Shown: positions 15,580-24,646 of the stretch, in pieces
Layout of the letters: every line of letters starts with the position of its first letter
How positions within the stretch are numbered: position 1 is the first letter of the stretch
Position numbers and translations under genes: made by a program
Source: Candidatus Rokuibacteriota bacterium
GTDB lineage: Bacteria > Methylomirabilota > Methylomirabilia > Rokubacteriales > CSP1-6
Reading direction: 5' to 3'
NCBI GenBank assembly: GCA_003220685.1
Contig: QHTE01000072.1
Location: 1 to 42,007, forward strand
DNA: 42,007 bases
Notes under the pieces: model-generated
Seen by the model: the letters and a program-made list of their open reading frames with translations, nothing else
What the model was told of the DNA's origin: nothing
Databases searched by the model: none

Positions 15580-18217
15580 CGTCGAACCAGCCGAGGCTCG
15601 CGACGAGCTTGGCGCGCACGGCTTCCTGCTCGGCGAGGCGCTCCCGCTCCTTCGCGACGATCTCCGCGGGCGCGCGCTCGGCAAAATCCGGCTTCGCCAG
15701 CTTCGTGCTGGCGAACTCGATCCGCTCGTCGACCTTGGCGATCTCCTTCTCGATCCGCTGGCGCTCCGTCGCCGGGTCCACGATGCCCGCCAGCTCGACG
15801 TAGAGCTCCGAGCCGCCGATGACGGCTATCGCCGAGCTCCGCGGCCGCGTGGCGCGCGGATCGACGGTCAGCCGGACGCGCCCCAGCGCGTCGATCAGGG
15901 CGCGGTTGGCGGTGAAGAGCTCCACCGCGTCGGCTCCCGGCCGGAGCGTCGCCGCGAGCGTGGCGCCGGGCGCGATCCGCATCTCGCCGCGGATGTTGCG
16001 CACGGCGGTGACCAGGTCCATGACCGCCGTCATCTGGCGCTCGGCCTGCGCGTTGCGGTCCTTCTTCGTCGGCCGCGGGTACGGGGCGAGCATGATCGTG
16101 TCGCCCTTGTGCGGCAGCCGCTGCCAGATCTCCTCGGTGATGAAGGGCGTGAATGGATGCAGCAGCCGGAGCGTGGTCTCGAGCACGCGAACGAGCGTGG
16201 CCTGCGTGCGCGCGCGCCGGCCCGGATTCTCGGCGTGATAGAGGGCCAGCTTGGCGATCTCCAGATACCAGTCGCAGAGCTCGTGCCACAGGAACTGGTA
16301 GAGTGCCGAGGCCGCGTCGCTGAATCGGTATCGCCGGAGCGCCGTGCGGACCTCCGCGATGGTCGCCGCCAGGCGGCTCTCGATCCAGACGTCGGCGAGC
16401 TCCGGAGGCGTCTTCTTCGCCAACGCCGGATCGAAGCCGCTCAGGTTCGACAGGACGAGCCGCGAGGCGTTCCAGAGCTTGTTGGCGAAGTTCCGGTAGC
16501 CCTCGATGCGCTCCTCGGAGATCCGGATGTCCCGGCCCTGCGCGAGCGCCGCGAGCGTGAAACGGAACGCGTCCGTCCCGTACTTCTCCATGACCACGAG
16601 TGGGTCGGCGACGTTGCCCTTCGACTTCGACAGCTTCTGGCCTTCGGCGTCGCGCACGATCGCGTGCAGGTACACGTCGCGGAACGGCACGTCCTTCATG
16701 AAGTGGATCCCGAGCATCGCCATGCGCGCGACCCAGAAGAACAGGATGTCCGGCCCCGTGACGAGCACGGAGGTCGGATAGTACGTGCGGAGGTCGACCG
16801 TGTCGTCGGGCCAGCCGAGGGTCGAGAACGGCCAGAGGCCGGACGAGAACCACGTGTCGAGCGTGTCCGGATCCTGGCGCAACGCTCCCCCGCATTTCGG
16901 GCACGCGTGCAGGTCCTCCTTCGATACGTGCACGGAGCCGTCGGCGTCGCAGTACCACGCCGGGATGCGGTGACCCCACCAGAGCTGGCGCGAGATGCAC
17001 CAGGGATGGATGTTCTCCATCCAGTGGTAGTAGGTCTTCGTCCAGTTGCGCGGGAAGATCGTGATCCGTCGCTCGCGTACGGCCATGATCGCCGCCTCGG
17101 CCAGGGGCTTGACGTTCACCCACCACTGCTTCGACACGAGCGGCTCGACGACCGTCTTGCTGCGATAGCAGACGCCGACGGCGTGGCGATAGGGCTCGAT
17201 CTTCTCGATCAGCCCGAGCGCCTTCATGTCCTCGACGATGCGCCGGCGGCACTCGAAGCGATCCATGCCGGCGTACCGGCCGGCCTCGGCCGTCATCTTG
17301 CCGTCGAAGCCGATCACGGTCTTGATCGGGAGGTTGTGCCGCCGTCCGATCTCGAAGTCGACCGGATCGTGCCCCGGGGTCACCTTGATGACGCCGGTGC
17401 CGAACTTGGGATCGACGGCCTCGTCCGCGACCACCTTCACCCTGACCGTGCCGTCCACCGACGGCACCTCGAGCGTCTGGCCCACGAGGTGCCGGTAGCG
17501 CCTGTCCTTGGGATGGACGGCCAGGCCGGTGTCGCCGAGCTTCGTCTCTGGCCGCACCGTGCCCAGGGTGACCGGCCCGTACTTGATGTAGACGAACTCG
17601 TCGTCGCGCTCCTCGCGCTCCACCTCGATGTCGGACAGGACCGTCTGACAGACCGGGCACCAGTTGACGATGCGGTCGTCACGGTAGATCAGCCCTTCTT
17701 CCGAGAGCCGCACGAACGCTTCCCGCACCGCGCGCGAGAGGCCCGCGTCCATCGTGAAGCGCTCGCGCGACCAGTCGCACGAGGCGCCGAGGCGTCGGAG
17801 CTGGCGGACGATCTGGCCTCCGGACTCTTCCTTCCACTGCCAGGCCCGTGCGAGGTATGCCTCGCGGCCGAGGTCTTGCTTCGTCTTGCCCTCGGCGGTG
17901 AGCATGCGCTCGAGGAGCACGTGCACGGCGATCGAGGCGTGATCCGTTCCGGGGAGCCAGAGCGTGTTGAAGGCGTCCATGCGCTTCAGGCGCGTCAGCG
18001 TGTCCTGCAGGGTCATGGTCAGCGCGTGACCCCAGTGGAGCGACCCCGTCACGTTGGGCGGGGGCATCGAGATCGAGTACGGCTTGCCCTTGGCCCCCGG
18101 ATCCGCGCGGAAGTAGCCGCGCGCCTCCCAGAGCGGATACCAGCGCGCCTCGACCGCCGCGGGATCGTACCGGTCCGGGATGTCGCCGGTCGGCGCGTTC
18201 GGCGTCGGCGCGCTCAC
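15566..18217 (-). CDS. valS: valyl-tRNA synthetase
   Basis: This class I aminoacyl-tRNA synthetase has 883 residues from the GTG at 18217. The HIGH-type motif is HWGH (61-64) after PPPNVTGSL, and the KMSKS-type motif is KLSKS (528-532) in EGQKLSKSKGN. The CP1 editing domain has GTVRPETKLGDTGLAV, and the zinc-like CPVCQ and CPKCGG pairs are present. The C-terminus ends with an anticodon-binding helical region and a charged coiled coil (about residues 805-875, ERQRIEKEIAKVDERIEF). The GTG overlaps the stop codon of the upstream gene (GTGA). The nearby N-terminal residues are a short, proline-rich tail typical of the family. Confidence 0.97.
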   Translation of the reverse strand: MSAPTPNAPTGDIPDRYDPAAVEARWYPLWEARGYFRADPGAKGKPYSISMPPPNVTGSLHWGHALTMTLQDTLTRLKRMDAFNTLWLPGTDHASIAVHVLLERMLTAEGKTKQDLGREAYLARAWQWKEESGGQIVRQLRRLGASCDWSRERFTMDAGLSRAVREAFVRLSEEGLIYRDDRIVNWCPVCQTVLSDIEVEREERDDEFVYIKYGPVTLGTVRPETKLGDTGLAVHPKDRRYRHLVGQTLEVPSVDGTVRVKVVADEAVDPKFGTGVIKVTPGHDPVDFEIGRRHNLPIKTVIGFDGKMTAEAGRYAGMDRFECRRRIVEDMKALGLIEKIEPYRHAVGVCYRSKTVVEPLVSKQWWVNVKPLAEAAIMAVRERRITIFPRNWTKTYYHWMENIHPWCISRQLWWGHRIPAWYCDADGSVHVSKEDLHACPKCGGALRQDPDTLDTWFSSGLWPFSTLGWPDDTVDLRTYYPTSVLVTGPDILFFWVARMAMLGIHFMKDVPFRDVYLHAIVRDAEGQKLSKSKGNVADPLVVMEKYGTDAFRFTLAALAQGRDIRISEERIEGYRNFANKLWNASRLVLSNLSGFDPALAKKTPPELADVWIESRLAATIAEVRTALRRYRFSDAASALYQFLWHELCDWYLEIAKLALYHAENPGRRARTQATLVRVLETTLRLLHPFTPFITEEIWQRLPHKGDTIMLAPYPRPTKKDRNAQAERQMTAVMDLVTAVRNIRGEMRIAPGATLAATLRPGADAVELFTANRALIDALGRVRLTVDPRATRPRSSAIAVIGGSELYVELAGIVDPATERQRIEKEIAKVDERIEFASTKLAKPDFAERAPAEIVAKERERLAEQEAVRAKLVASLGWFDDARQ

Positions 18218-19281
18218 GGGAGCACCGGCCCGGCGGCGACCAGCCGCCAGCGCGCGCCGCCGCGCTGGAACGTCAGCGCCCACGGCGTGTGCTCGGCCAT
18301 CGCCGCGACCGAGACCGACTGCGGATTGGTGGTGCTGTCGGCGGCGTCGCACGCGGTATCGGGGCGCAGGGTCGACGGAAGCCGCCGACGGACCTGCGCG
18401 TCGACCACGAGCTTCGTCAGGCTCGCCTCGTCTCCCGACGCCAGCGCGTCGAAGAGCTGGGTGACCGTCGCTCTGAGCTCCCGGTGCCAGGCGTTGACCT
18501 CCCGCCCGGCGCGACGGACGAGCGTGCCGCTCTCCGGCGCGGCGCGGAACACGTCCTCGGCTTCGGTCTGTCCCTCGCATCCGGGGGTGTGACCGGGATA
18601 GTCGGGCTCGTAGCGCACGCGGATCTCGCCGGAGCGCACCGAGTACGCGCGCGCCATCAGCCCCTCGGGGAACAGATCGCTCGAGGACCACACGACGCGG
18701 AGGTCGTCGCCGTGCTGGCGCACGAGGTCGAGACGCAGCGCGCGGATCCCACGGCCCGTGGCCGGGCCCTCCCAGGCGGTGACGAACTGGGCGGCGCCGC
18801 CCGGCGCGGGCGCCCACGGATAGACCACGGGGCGCCCGTCGCGAGACAAGGTCGTCAGAAGCGCCGCCTCGCCGCCGAGTCGTCCGTACACGCGCACCGA
18901 GTTGACCCCAGGCGCGTCGCTCATCTGGAACGCGCCGACCATGAGCCGGCCGACGCGGACGACGTCGACGGCAGCGGCGCCCCAGGCCTCGCCGAAGGCG
19001 TCGAGTCGATCCTGGAGGAAGCCGGTCGAGGCGTAGAGGCCGCCGGTGCCGAGGCTCTCGACGATCTCCTCGTCGAGGAGCGCGTACATCTCGCGATATG
19101 CGTCGGCCGAGCCGTCGGGCGCGCCGTTTCCGAGCGACCGCGCGCGCGCGAGGGTGCGGAACTGATCGAGACGATCGAGAGGGCCGGCGGCGTCCGGACG
19201 GTCGGTCACGAGGACGGCGGCGCCCAACATCGCGAGTCCGGCGAGCAATTTCCGCGTCCTGCCACGAGTTAGCCGGCTCAC
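18214..19281 (-). CDS. putative secreted/periplasmic protein of unknown function
   Basis: I do not recognise a family. From the GTG at 19281 the protein has 355 residues: a basic start (MSRLTRGRTRK), a hydrophobic stretch (LLAGLAMLGAAVLVT) and an Ala-rich end consistent with a signal peptide or anchor. It then has a mixed domain with no clear motif, with two cysteines in the middle and C-terminal parts. Its end (PWALTFQRGGARWRLVAAGPVLP) resembles the last strands of small NTF2-like or lumazine-type domains that carry a substrate pocket, but this is weak. It is coupled to valS (4-base overlap) and starts 22 bases from the divergent lptF-lptG gene. An alternative upstream ATG would overlap that gene. 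Envelope location is inferred. Confidence 0.6.
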   Translation of the reverse strand: MSRLTRGRTRKLLAGLAMLGAAVLVTDRPDAAGPLDRLDQFRTLARARSLGNGAPDGSADAYREMYALLDEEIVESLGTGGLYASTGFLQDRLDAFGEAWGAAAVDVVRVGRLMVGAFQMSDAPGVNSVRVYGRLGGEAALLTTLSRDGRPVVYPWAPAPGGAAQFVTAWEGPATGRGIRALRLDLVRQHGDDLRVVWSSSDLFPEGLMARAYSVRSGEIRVRYEPDYPGHTPGCEGQTEAEDVFRAAPESGTLVRRAGREVNAWHRELRATVTQLFDALASGDEASLTKLVVDAQVRRRLPSTLRPDTACDAADSTTNPQSVSVAAMAEHTPWALTFQRGGARWRLVAAGPVLP

Positions 19282-19303
19282 CCGCCTATGGTACAACAGA
19301 CTC

Positions 19304-21667
19304 GTGCGGTTCCCGGTCCTCGATCGGTACATCGCGCGCGAGCTGGTCTCCCCCTTCGCGTTCAGCTGCGCGTTGTTGACGTTCTTCCTGGTCATCGATC
19401 GGATCTACCACCTCACCGACCTCGTGATCACCAAGGGCGTCCCCTTCTATCTGGTGATGCAGCTGCTCGTGATCATGCTGCCGTCGTTCCTGGCGCACAC
19501 GCTCCCGATGGCCCTGCTGGTCGCGGTGCTGCTCGCGGGTGGGCGGCTGGCGAGCGACCTGGAGATCGTGGCGTGCAAGGCAGCGGGCGTGAGCGCGCTC
19601 CGGCTGTTCCGACCGGTTCTGGCGGCCTCGCTGCTGATCGCCGTGGTGACGGCGGGGCTGACCCTGATCGTGAACCCGGCGGCGAACGGCGAGTTCCAGC
19701 GGCAGCTGTTCCGGATCGTGCAGGCCCGGGCGGCGAGCGGGCTGCAGGAGCGGATCTTCAATTCGACGTTCGGCGACCTGACGATCTACGTGGAGGACGT
19801 GAGCACCTCGCAGGTGGCGCTGCGGGGGATCCTGCTGTCGGACGAGCGCGACCCGACCCTCTCGCGAATCATCTCCGCGCGCGAGGGCCGGCTGCTCACG
19901 GACGAGGCCAACCGGCGCATCACCTTGCGCATGCTGAACGGCGCGGTCAACGAGGCCGACATCGTGCCGGTCGACGTGCCGAAGGCCGCCACGGCGGACG
20001 CCCCCTCCCCGACCGGCGGCGCTGCCGGCGCCTCGCGCTATCGCTACACGCGCTTCGACATCTACGACATGAGCCTGTCCGTCGATTCTCCGCTCAAGGG
20101 CGCGCCGCGGGTGGAGAAGCCCGAGAAGGATCTCTCGCTCGGCGATCTCGCGGCGAAGATCGCCGAGTACCGGAACGACCCGCACAGCCGCGCGCCGTTC
20201 GAGATCGAGCGCCACAAGCGCTACGCCTTGCCGCTGGCCGCGCTGGTCTTCGGGCTGGTCGCGTTTCCGCTGGCGATCCGCTCGCACCGTGGGGGCCGGA
20301 GCATCGCCCTGGTGGGCAGCCTCGCGATCCTCGTCACGTATTACCTGATGATGACCTCGCTCGAGGGCGCGGCGCTGCGCGTGCGCATTCCGGCCGGCGT
20401 GGCGATCTGGGCGGCGAACGTGGTCTTCGGCGTCGTGGGGCTCGGGCTCCTGATCGCGACGGCGCGCGAGTGGCGGTGGCCGGCGATGCCCGCGCTGTGG
20501 CGCGTGCTAGAAGCGCTGCGCCGCGCGCTGCCGGGGCGTCCGGCCTGGCGCCCGCGCCCCCACCAGGCCGCCGGCTCGCGCGACTCGACGCACATCATCG
20601 ATCGGTATCTCGTGCGCGAGTACGTCGCGTTCATGGGGATCGGCCTGGCCGTCGCGTCGGCGCTCTTCGTCGTGATCGATCTGGTGAAGACCCTGGACAA
20701 GTATCTCCGGGTGAAGCCGCCGCTGATGTACATCCTCGAGCACTTTGCCTACCGGCTCCCGGCGGCGCTGCACGACGGGCTGCCGGTCGTCATGCTCGTA
20801 GCGACGATCTTTCTCTTTTTGACCTTGAGCCGCTACCACGAGCTGACCGCGCTCAAGGCGGCGGGCGTGAGCCTGTATCGGGTCAGCGCGCCGGTACTCG
20901 GCGTGGGGCTGCTGGTGGCGGTCGGCGCGGGGCTCTTCCAGGAGCTGGCCCTGCCGGTGCTCAACGAGCGCGGTGACGAGGTGGATCGCGTGAAGATCCG
21001 CGGGCAGGCGCCCAAGCACCTGCAGTCGCGCCAGCGGTTGTGGGTGCGGAGCGCGGACACGCGGTTCTACCGGGTCGAGCTCCTGAGCCCCGCGACGAAC
21101 GACCTCTACGGGGTGACGATCCTGGAGCTGGATCGGGAGTTCCGGCTGACCGGGCGGCTCGACGCACGGCGGGCGCACTGGACGACCGGGGGGTGGGAGC
21201 TGAGCGAGGGCGCGTACCGCGAGGTCGGCGCCGACGGCAAGGTGCAGACGGTCCCGTTCGGGTGGACGGCGATGGATCTGAAGGAGGAGCTGGAGGACTT
21301 CCTGCGGATCCAGAAGCCGGTGAGCACGATGAGCTTCTGGGAGCTCAGGGACTACATCGCCCAGCTGGAGACCGCGGGGTTCCAGATCCGCAAGTATCTC
21401 GTGGAGCTCTACTCGAAGCTCTCGTTTCCGCTAGTGAATCTGGTCATGGTCCTCGTGGCGATCCCGTTCGCGCTGCAGTCGCCGCGCGGCGGGCGCCTGT
21501 TCGGGATCGGTCTGGCCATCGTGATCATGGCCGGCTACCTGGTCGTCCACTACGTGGCGCTGGCGTTCGCGCGCGCGGACCTCTTGCCGCCGCTGATCGC
21601 GGCGTGGACGGCCAACGTGATCTTCATGGGCATCGGCGTCTCGCTCCTGCTGCGCGCTCGCACCTGA
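19304..21667 (+). CDS. fused LptF-LptG lipopolysaccharide export permease
   Basis: One uninterrupted frame of 787 residues contains both permease halves of the LptB2FG transporter, which extracts LPS from the inner membrane. The LptF part (about 1-388) starts VLDRYIARELVSPF, and the LptG part (about 429-787) starts IIDRYLVREYVAFM. Both have the expected layout of three helices, a periplasmic beta-jellyroll, and three helices, and both carry the coupling-helix pattern (ASDLEIVACKAAGVSALRL; YHELTALKAAGVSLYRV). A Pro/Arg-rich linker (389-428, with GRPAWRPRPHQ) joins them on the cytosolic side. The start is GTG at 19304. In most bacteria lptF and lptG are separate genes. The ATPase LptB is not in this window. 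Confidence 0.92.
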   Translation: MRFPVLDRYIARELVSPFAFSCALLTFFLVIDRIYHLTDLVITKGVPFYLVMQLLVIMLPSFLAHTLPMALLVAVLLAGGRLASDLEIVACKAAGVSALRLFRPVLAASLLIAVVTAGLTLIVNPAANGEFQRQLFRIVQARAASGLQERIFNSTFGDLTIYVEDVSTSQVALRGILLSDERDPTLSRIISAREGRLLTDEANRRITLRMLNGAVNEADIVPVDVPKAATADAPSPTGGAAGASRYRYTRFDIYDMSLSVDSPLKGAPRVEKPEKDLSLGDLAAKIAEYRNDPHSRAPFEIERHKRYALPLAALVFGLVAFPLAIRSHRGGRSIALVGSLAILVTYYLMMTSLEGAALRVRIPAGVAIWAANVVFGVVGLGLLIATAREWRWPAMPALWRVLEALRRALPGRPAWRPRPHQAAGSRDSTHIIDRYLVREYVAFMGIGLAVASALFVVIDLVKTLDKYLRVKPPLMYILEHFAYRLPAALHDGLPVVMLVATIFLFLTLSRYHELTALKAAGVSLYRVSAPVLGVGLLVAVGAGLFQELALPVLNERGDEVDRVKIRGQAPKHLQSRQRLWVRSADTRFYRVELLSPATNDLYGVTILELDREFRLTGRLDARRAHWTTGGWELSEGAYREVGADGKVQTVPFGWTAMDLKEELEDFLRIQKPVSTMSFWELRDYIAQLETAGFQIRKYLVELYSKLSFPLVNLVMVLVAIPFALQSPRGGRLFGIGLAIVIMAGYLVVHYVALAFARADLLPPLIAAWTANVIFMGIGVSLLLRART

Positions 21668-21680
21668 GCTCGCTGTCCCG

Positions 21681-21709
21681 TTGACAGTTCCCCCGGACCG
21701 CAGCATCAT
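21681..21709 (+). promoter_or_regulatory. putative promoter and operator of the catabolic operon
   Basis: TTGACA (21681-21686), a 17-base spacer and CATCAT (21704-21709) lie in the 133-base gap after lptF-lptG. The -35 box is overlapped by the inverted repeat CTGTC-N5-GACAG (21673-21687), a possible repressor site. Further down, CGGGCGGG-TGA-CCCC with GCCCG (21739-21762) could fold into a hairpin and may serve as the end of the lptF-lptG message. The ketopantoate-reductase-like gene starts at 21801 behind GGGAGAG. Confidence 0.45.
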
Positions 21710-21800
21710 TCGACAGCAATTTAGAGCCGCGTCTCGGCCGGGCGGGTGACCCCGTCGGCCCGGAGCGCGGACCGCTTCGTCACCACTCGGGAGAGACTCG

Positions 21801-22829
21801 ATGACGATCACGGTATACGGCGCCGGCGCGATCGGCGGCGTGACCGGCGCGGCGCTCGCTCGAGCCGGCCACGACGTCCTGCTCGTCGATCGCGCGGAAG
21901 ACCACGTCGCGGCGATGAATGCCCACGGTCTCACCGTCGAGAGCCGCGATGGCGCGGTCACCGTGCCGGTTCGCGGGATCTCGCCGGGCGCGCTCGGCCC
22001 GGGGCTCGATCTGGTGCTCCTGGCCGTCAAGTCGCAGGACACGCCGGCCGCGCTCGAGGTCCTGGCCCCTCGCCTGGCCGCGGACGGCGCGATCGTGTCG
22101 CTGCAGAACGGGCTCAACGAGGAGCTGATCGCGCGAGCGGTGGGCGCCGGGCGGACGGTCGGCTGCCTGGTCAACTGGGCCGCGGACTGGATCGCGCCGG
22201 GTCGGATTCTGCACGGCGGTCACGGCGCGCTGGTGCTCGGCGAGCTCGACGGCCGCCTGAGCGACCGCGTCCAGGATCTGGCCAAGCTGCTGGCCGTCGT
22301 GGCGCCGACCGAAGTCACCGACAACGTGCTCGGCTACACGTGGGCCAAGCACGTGTACGGCGCCTTGCTAGTCGCCACCGCCGTCGTGGACGCCCACGTG
22401 TACGAGGTGGTCGAGCGCTCGCCCGAGGTGCAGCAGATGCTCGTCGCGCTCGTCGTCGAGAACATGCGCGTGGCCGAGGCCGCCGGCATCCGCCTGGAGC
22501 CCTTCGACGAGTACGCGCCCGCTGACTATCGCGCCGCCGCGCGGGGCGACCTGGCCGCCCGGCAGCGCGCCATGGCGATCATCGGCCGGCACTATCGCCA
22601 GCACACGAAGACCAAGACCGGCATCTGGCGCGATCTCGTCGTGCGCCGGCGCAAGACCGAGGTCGGCGCGCTCCTCGGCGCGACGGTGACGAAGGCGCGG
22701 ACGCTCGGCCTGGCGATGCCGCTCACCGAGCGGCTCATCGCGATGATCGAGGATCTCGAGCTCGGGCGGCGCGTCATGAGCTGGGCCAACATCGACGAGC
22801 TGGTGGCGGCGAGCCGGAGGAGCGCATGA
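21801..22829 (+). CDS. ketopantoate reductase family protein (PanE/ApbA fold)
   Basis: This NAD(P)H-dependent 2-oxoacid reductase fold has 342 residues. The N-terminal Rossmann motif is VYGAGAIGGVTGAAL (residues 5-19), then LLAVKSQDT and SLQNGLNEELI (the family's K and NG motifs). The catalytic lysine region is YTWAKHVYGALL (about 187-198), and there is a C-terminal helical domain. Family members reduce 2-dehydropantoate to pantoate, but many homologues in catabolic operons act on other 2-oxo or hydroxy acids. Here the downstream neighbours are a hydrolase, a peptide-type transporter and a Rieske oxygenase, so a catabolic dehydrogenase is as likely as PanE. The stop overlaps the next ATG (ATGA). 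Confidence 0.85.
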   Translation: MTITVYGAGAIGGVTGAALARAGHDVLLVDRAEDHVAAMNAHGLTVESRDGAVTVPVRGISPGALGPGLDLVLLAVKSQDTPAALEVLAPRLAADGAIVSLQNGLNEELIARAVGAGRTVGCLVNWAADWIAPGRILHGGHGALVLGELDGRLSDRVQDLAKLLAVVAPTEVTDNVLGYTWAKHVYGALLVATAVVDAHVYEVVERSPEVQQMLVALVVENMRVAEAAGIRLEPFDEYAPADYRAAARGDLAARQRAMAIIGRHYRQHTKTKTGIWRDLVVRRRKTEVGALLGATVTKARTLGLAMPLTERLIAMIEDLELGRRVMSWANIDELVAASRRSA

Positions 22830-24565
22830 CGGCGGCGTGGGACTATCGCGATCCGCTGGAGCCGGCGCTGGCCGCCCAGGTGTCGGACAAGACGCTCATG
22901 GAGCACGTGCGCACGATCGGCTCGCTCGAGCGCGAGTCGGGCAGCCCGGGCGAGGCCCAGGCCTTCGACTACATCGAGCGCGTCTTGAAGTCCTACGGGG
23001 TCGAGGTCGAGCGGCGCGAGATCGAGGCCTACATCAGCCTGCCGCTCGAAGGACGCGTCCACGTGCCGGACGGGACCGCGATCGAGGGGCTCACGCACTC
23101 GTTCTCGACATCGGTCGAGGCGCTCGAAGGCGAGCTCGTGGACGTCGGCGACGGACGCCCCGCCGATTTCGCGCGCGCCGGCGCGGCCGGGAAGATCGCG
23201 CTCATCAACGGCCTCTCCGCCCCCGGCCGCGCCTGGGCCGCTCAGCAGGCGGGCACGCTCGGACAGATCTTCGTCCTCATGGAGCACCTGCACAACATGA
23301 TCGTGACGACGATCTGGGGCACGCCGTCGCCGGACACGGCCTGGCGCATTCCGGCGGTCCCGTGCCTCTCGGTGCTCGCCGCCGACGGTCAGCGGCTGCG
23401 CGCGCTCCTGGCGCGGGGACCCGTGCGGGTGCGGATGACCACGCGCGTGCGCACGGGCTGGATGCCGATTCCGCACCTGGTCGGCGAGCTGACCGGGCGT
23501 CACGATGACCGGTTCGTCCTCTTCTCCGGGCACGTCGATTCGTGGCACTACGGCGCGATGGACAACGGGACCGCGAACGCCACCATGCTCGAGGTGGCGC
23601 GGCTCCTCGCCAGCCGGCGCGACTCGCTCCGCCGCGGCATTCGTTTCGCGTTCTGGTCCGGCCACTCGCACGGCCGCTACGCCGGCTCGACGTGGTACGC
23701 CGATCATGCCTGGCGCGAGCTGCACCAGCGCTGCGTGCTCCACCTCAACGTCGACTCGACCGGCGCGCGCGGCGCCACCGACTATTCCGTGCTGCACGCG
23801 ACGGAGGACGCGCAGCGCTGCGCCGAGACCGTCGTGGCCGACGTCACGGGCCAGCGGAGCCGGGGGCGGCGCTTCTCGCGCGCGGGCGACCAGTCGTTCT
23901 GGGGCGCCGGAGTGCCGTCGGCCTTCATGTCGCTCTCGGGACTCCCGAAGCAGGACACCGATCTGTCGCGCGCCATGGAGCGTCTGGTCGGCAGCGCCGG
24001 GTTTCCGTGGTGGTGGCACACGAAGGACGACACGATCGACAAGATCGACGCCGACGTGCTGGTGCTCGACACCAAGGTCTATCTCGCCTCCGCGCTGCGC
24101 TGGCTGAACGCGCCCGTGCTGCCGCTCGACCACGGACGCGCCGCGCGCGGCCTGCTCGCCGAGCTGGAGACGTTGCAGGCGGCCGCCGGCACCCGATTCG
24201 ACCTGACGCCCGCGGTCGCCGCCGCGCGCGCGCTGAACGATCGGCTCGCCCGGGTCGCGGCCGCGCTCGCCGCGGTCGACGCCACGACGCCCGCGGCGCG
24301 GCTCGACGCGGTCAACCGCGGGCTCATGCGGCTCTCGCGGGTGCTGGTCCCGCTCAGCTACACGAGCGGCGACCGGTTCACCCACGATCTGGCGCTGCCG
24401 CTGCCGCCGCTCGCCGGGCTGCAGCGCGTGCGCGAGCTGGCGGCGCTCGATCCCGACACCGACGCGTTCAAGTTCGCGCGCGCGGCGCTGGTTCGCGAGC
24501 GCAACCGCGCGGTTCACGCCTTCGACACCGCCGCCTCGGCGGCCGACGATCTCTTGCGGTCATGA
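22826..24565 (+). CDS. M28-family peptidase homologue with altered active site
   Basis: The 579-residue protein has the layout of M28 metallopeptidases with a PA insert (about residues 95-215). The first metal motif SGHVDSWHYGAMDN gives H236 and D246. LNVDST gives D310, and WWHTKDDT gives H398. The usual Glu-Glu pair (catalytic base plus metal ligand, as in AEEFGLLGS) is replaced by SGHSHGRYAGS, so by eye alignment the base becomes Ser281 and the ligand His282. No signal peptide is visible, so it is likely cytosolic. A helical C-terminal tail (about 430-579) follows. It is coupled to the preceding reductase by a 4-base overlap. Possible roles are hydrolysis of an amide or peptide-like nutrient, or a repurposed fold. 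Confidence 0.8.
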   Translation: MTAAWDYRDPLEPALAAQVSDKTLMEHVRTIGSLERESGSPGEAQAFDYIERVLKSYGVEVERREIEAYISLPLEGRVHVPDGTAIEGLTHSFSTSVEALEGELVDVGDGRPADFARAGAAGKIALINGLSAPGRAWAAQQAGTLGQIFVLMEHLHNMIVTTIWGTPSPDTAWRIPAVPCLSVLAADGQRLRALLARGPVRVRMTTRVRTGWMPIPHLVGELTGRHDDRFVLFSGHVDSWHYGAMDNGTANATMLEVARLLASRRDSLRRGIRFAFWSGHSHGRYAGSTWYADHAWRELHQRCVLHLNVDSTGARGATDYSVLHATEDAQRCAETVVADVTGQRSRGRRFSRAGDQSFWGAGVPSAFMSLSGLPKQDTDLSRAMERLVGSAGFPWWWHTKDDTIDKIDADVLVLDTKVYLASALRWLNAPVLPLDHGRAARGLLAELETLQAAAGTRFDLTPAVAAARALNDRLARVAAALAAVDATTPAARLDAVNRGLMRLSRVLVPLSYTSGDRFTHDLALPLPPLAGLQRVRELAALDPDTDAFKFARAALVRERNRAVHAFDTAASAADDLLRS

Positions 24566-24590
24566 CCGCATCCGCGGTGCGCGCTGCAGC

Positions 24591-24621
24591 GTCGCGGGGC
24601 TGGGGCCCCCCGGCCGAGGCG
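24591..24621 (+). repeat. intergenic GC-rich repeat, copy A
   Basis: This 31-base element matches copy B at 27204-27235 with a single 1-base gap. It contains GGGGCTGGGGCCCC, which can fold as a short hairpin, and ends CGGCCGAGGCG. It lies in the 81-base gap between the M28 gene and the substrate-binding protein gene, just before the AAGGAG ribosome binding site. It is probably a dispersed repeat of this genome. Confidence 0.7.
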
Positions 24622-24646
24622 CGCCTCTAAATTAAGGAGCCAGCGC

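Noticed and set aside
15140..18592. 1150-codon open frame on the plus strand opposite valS
   Set aside because: Antisense shadow of valS and birA with biased composition and no domain signature; valS is intact on the minus strand.
22592..24517. 641-codon open frame on the minus strand opposite the M28 gene
   Set aside because: Low-complexity Arg/Glu/Ala-rich shadow; the plus-strand frame carries clear M28 and PA motifs and a 4-base coupling with its neighbour.
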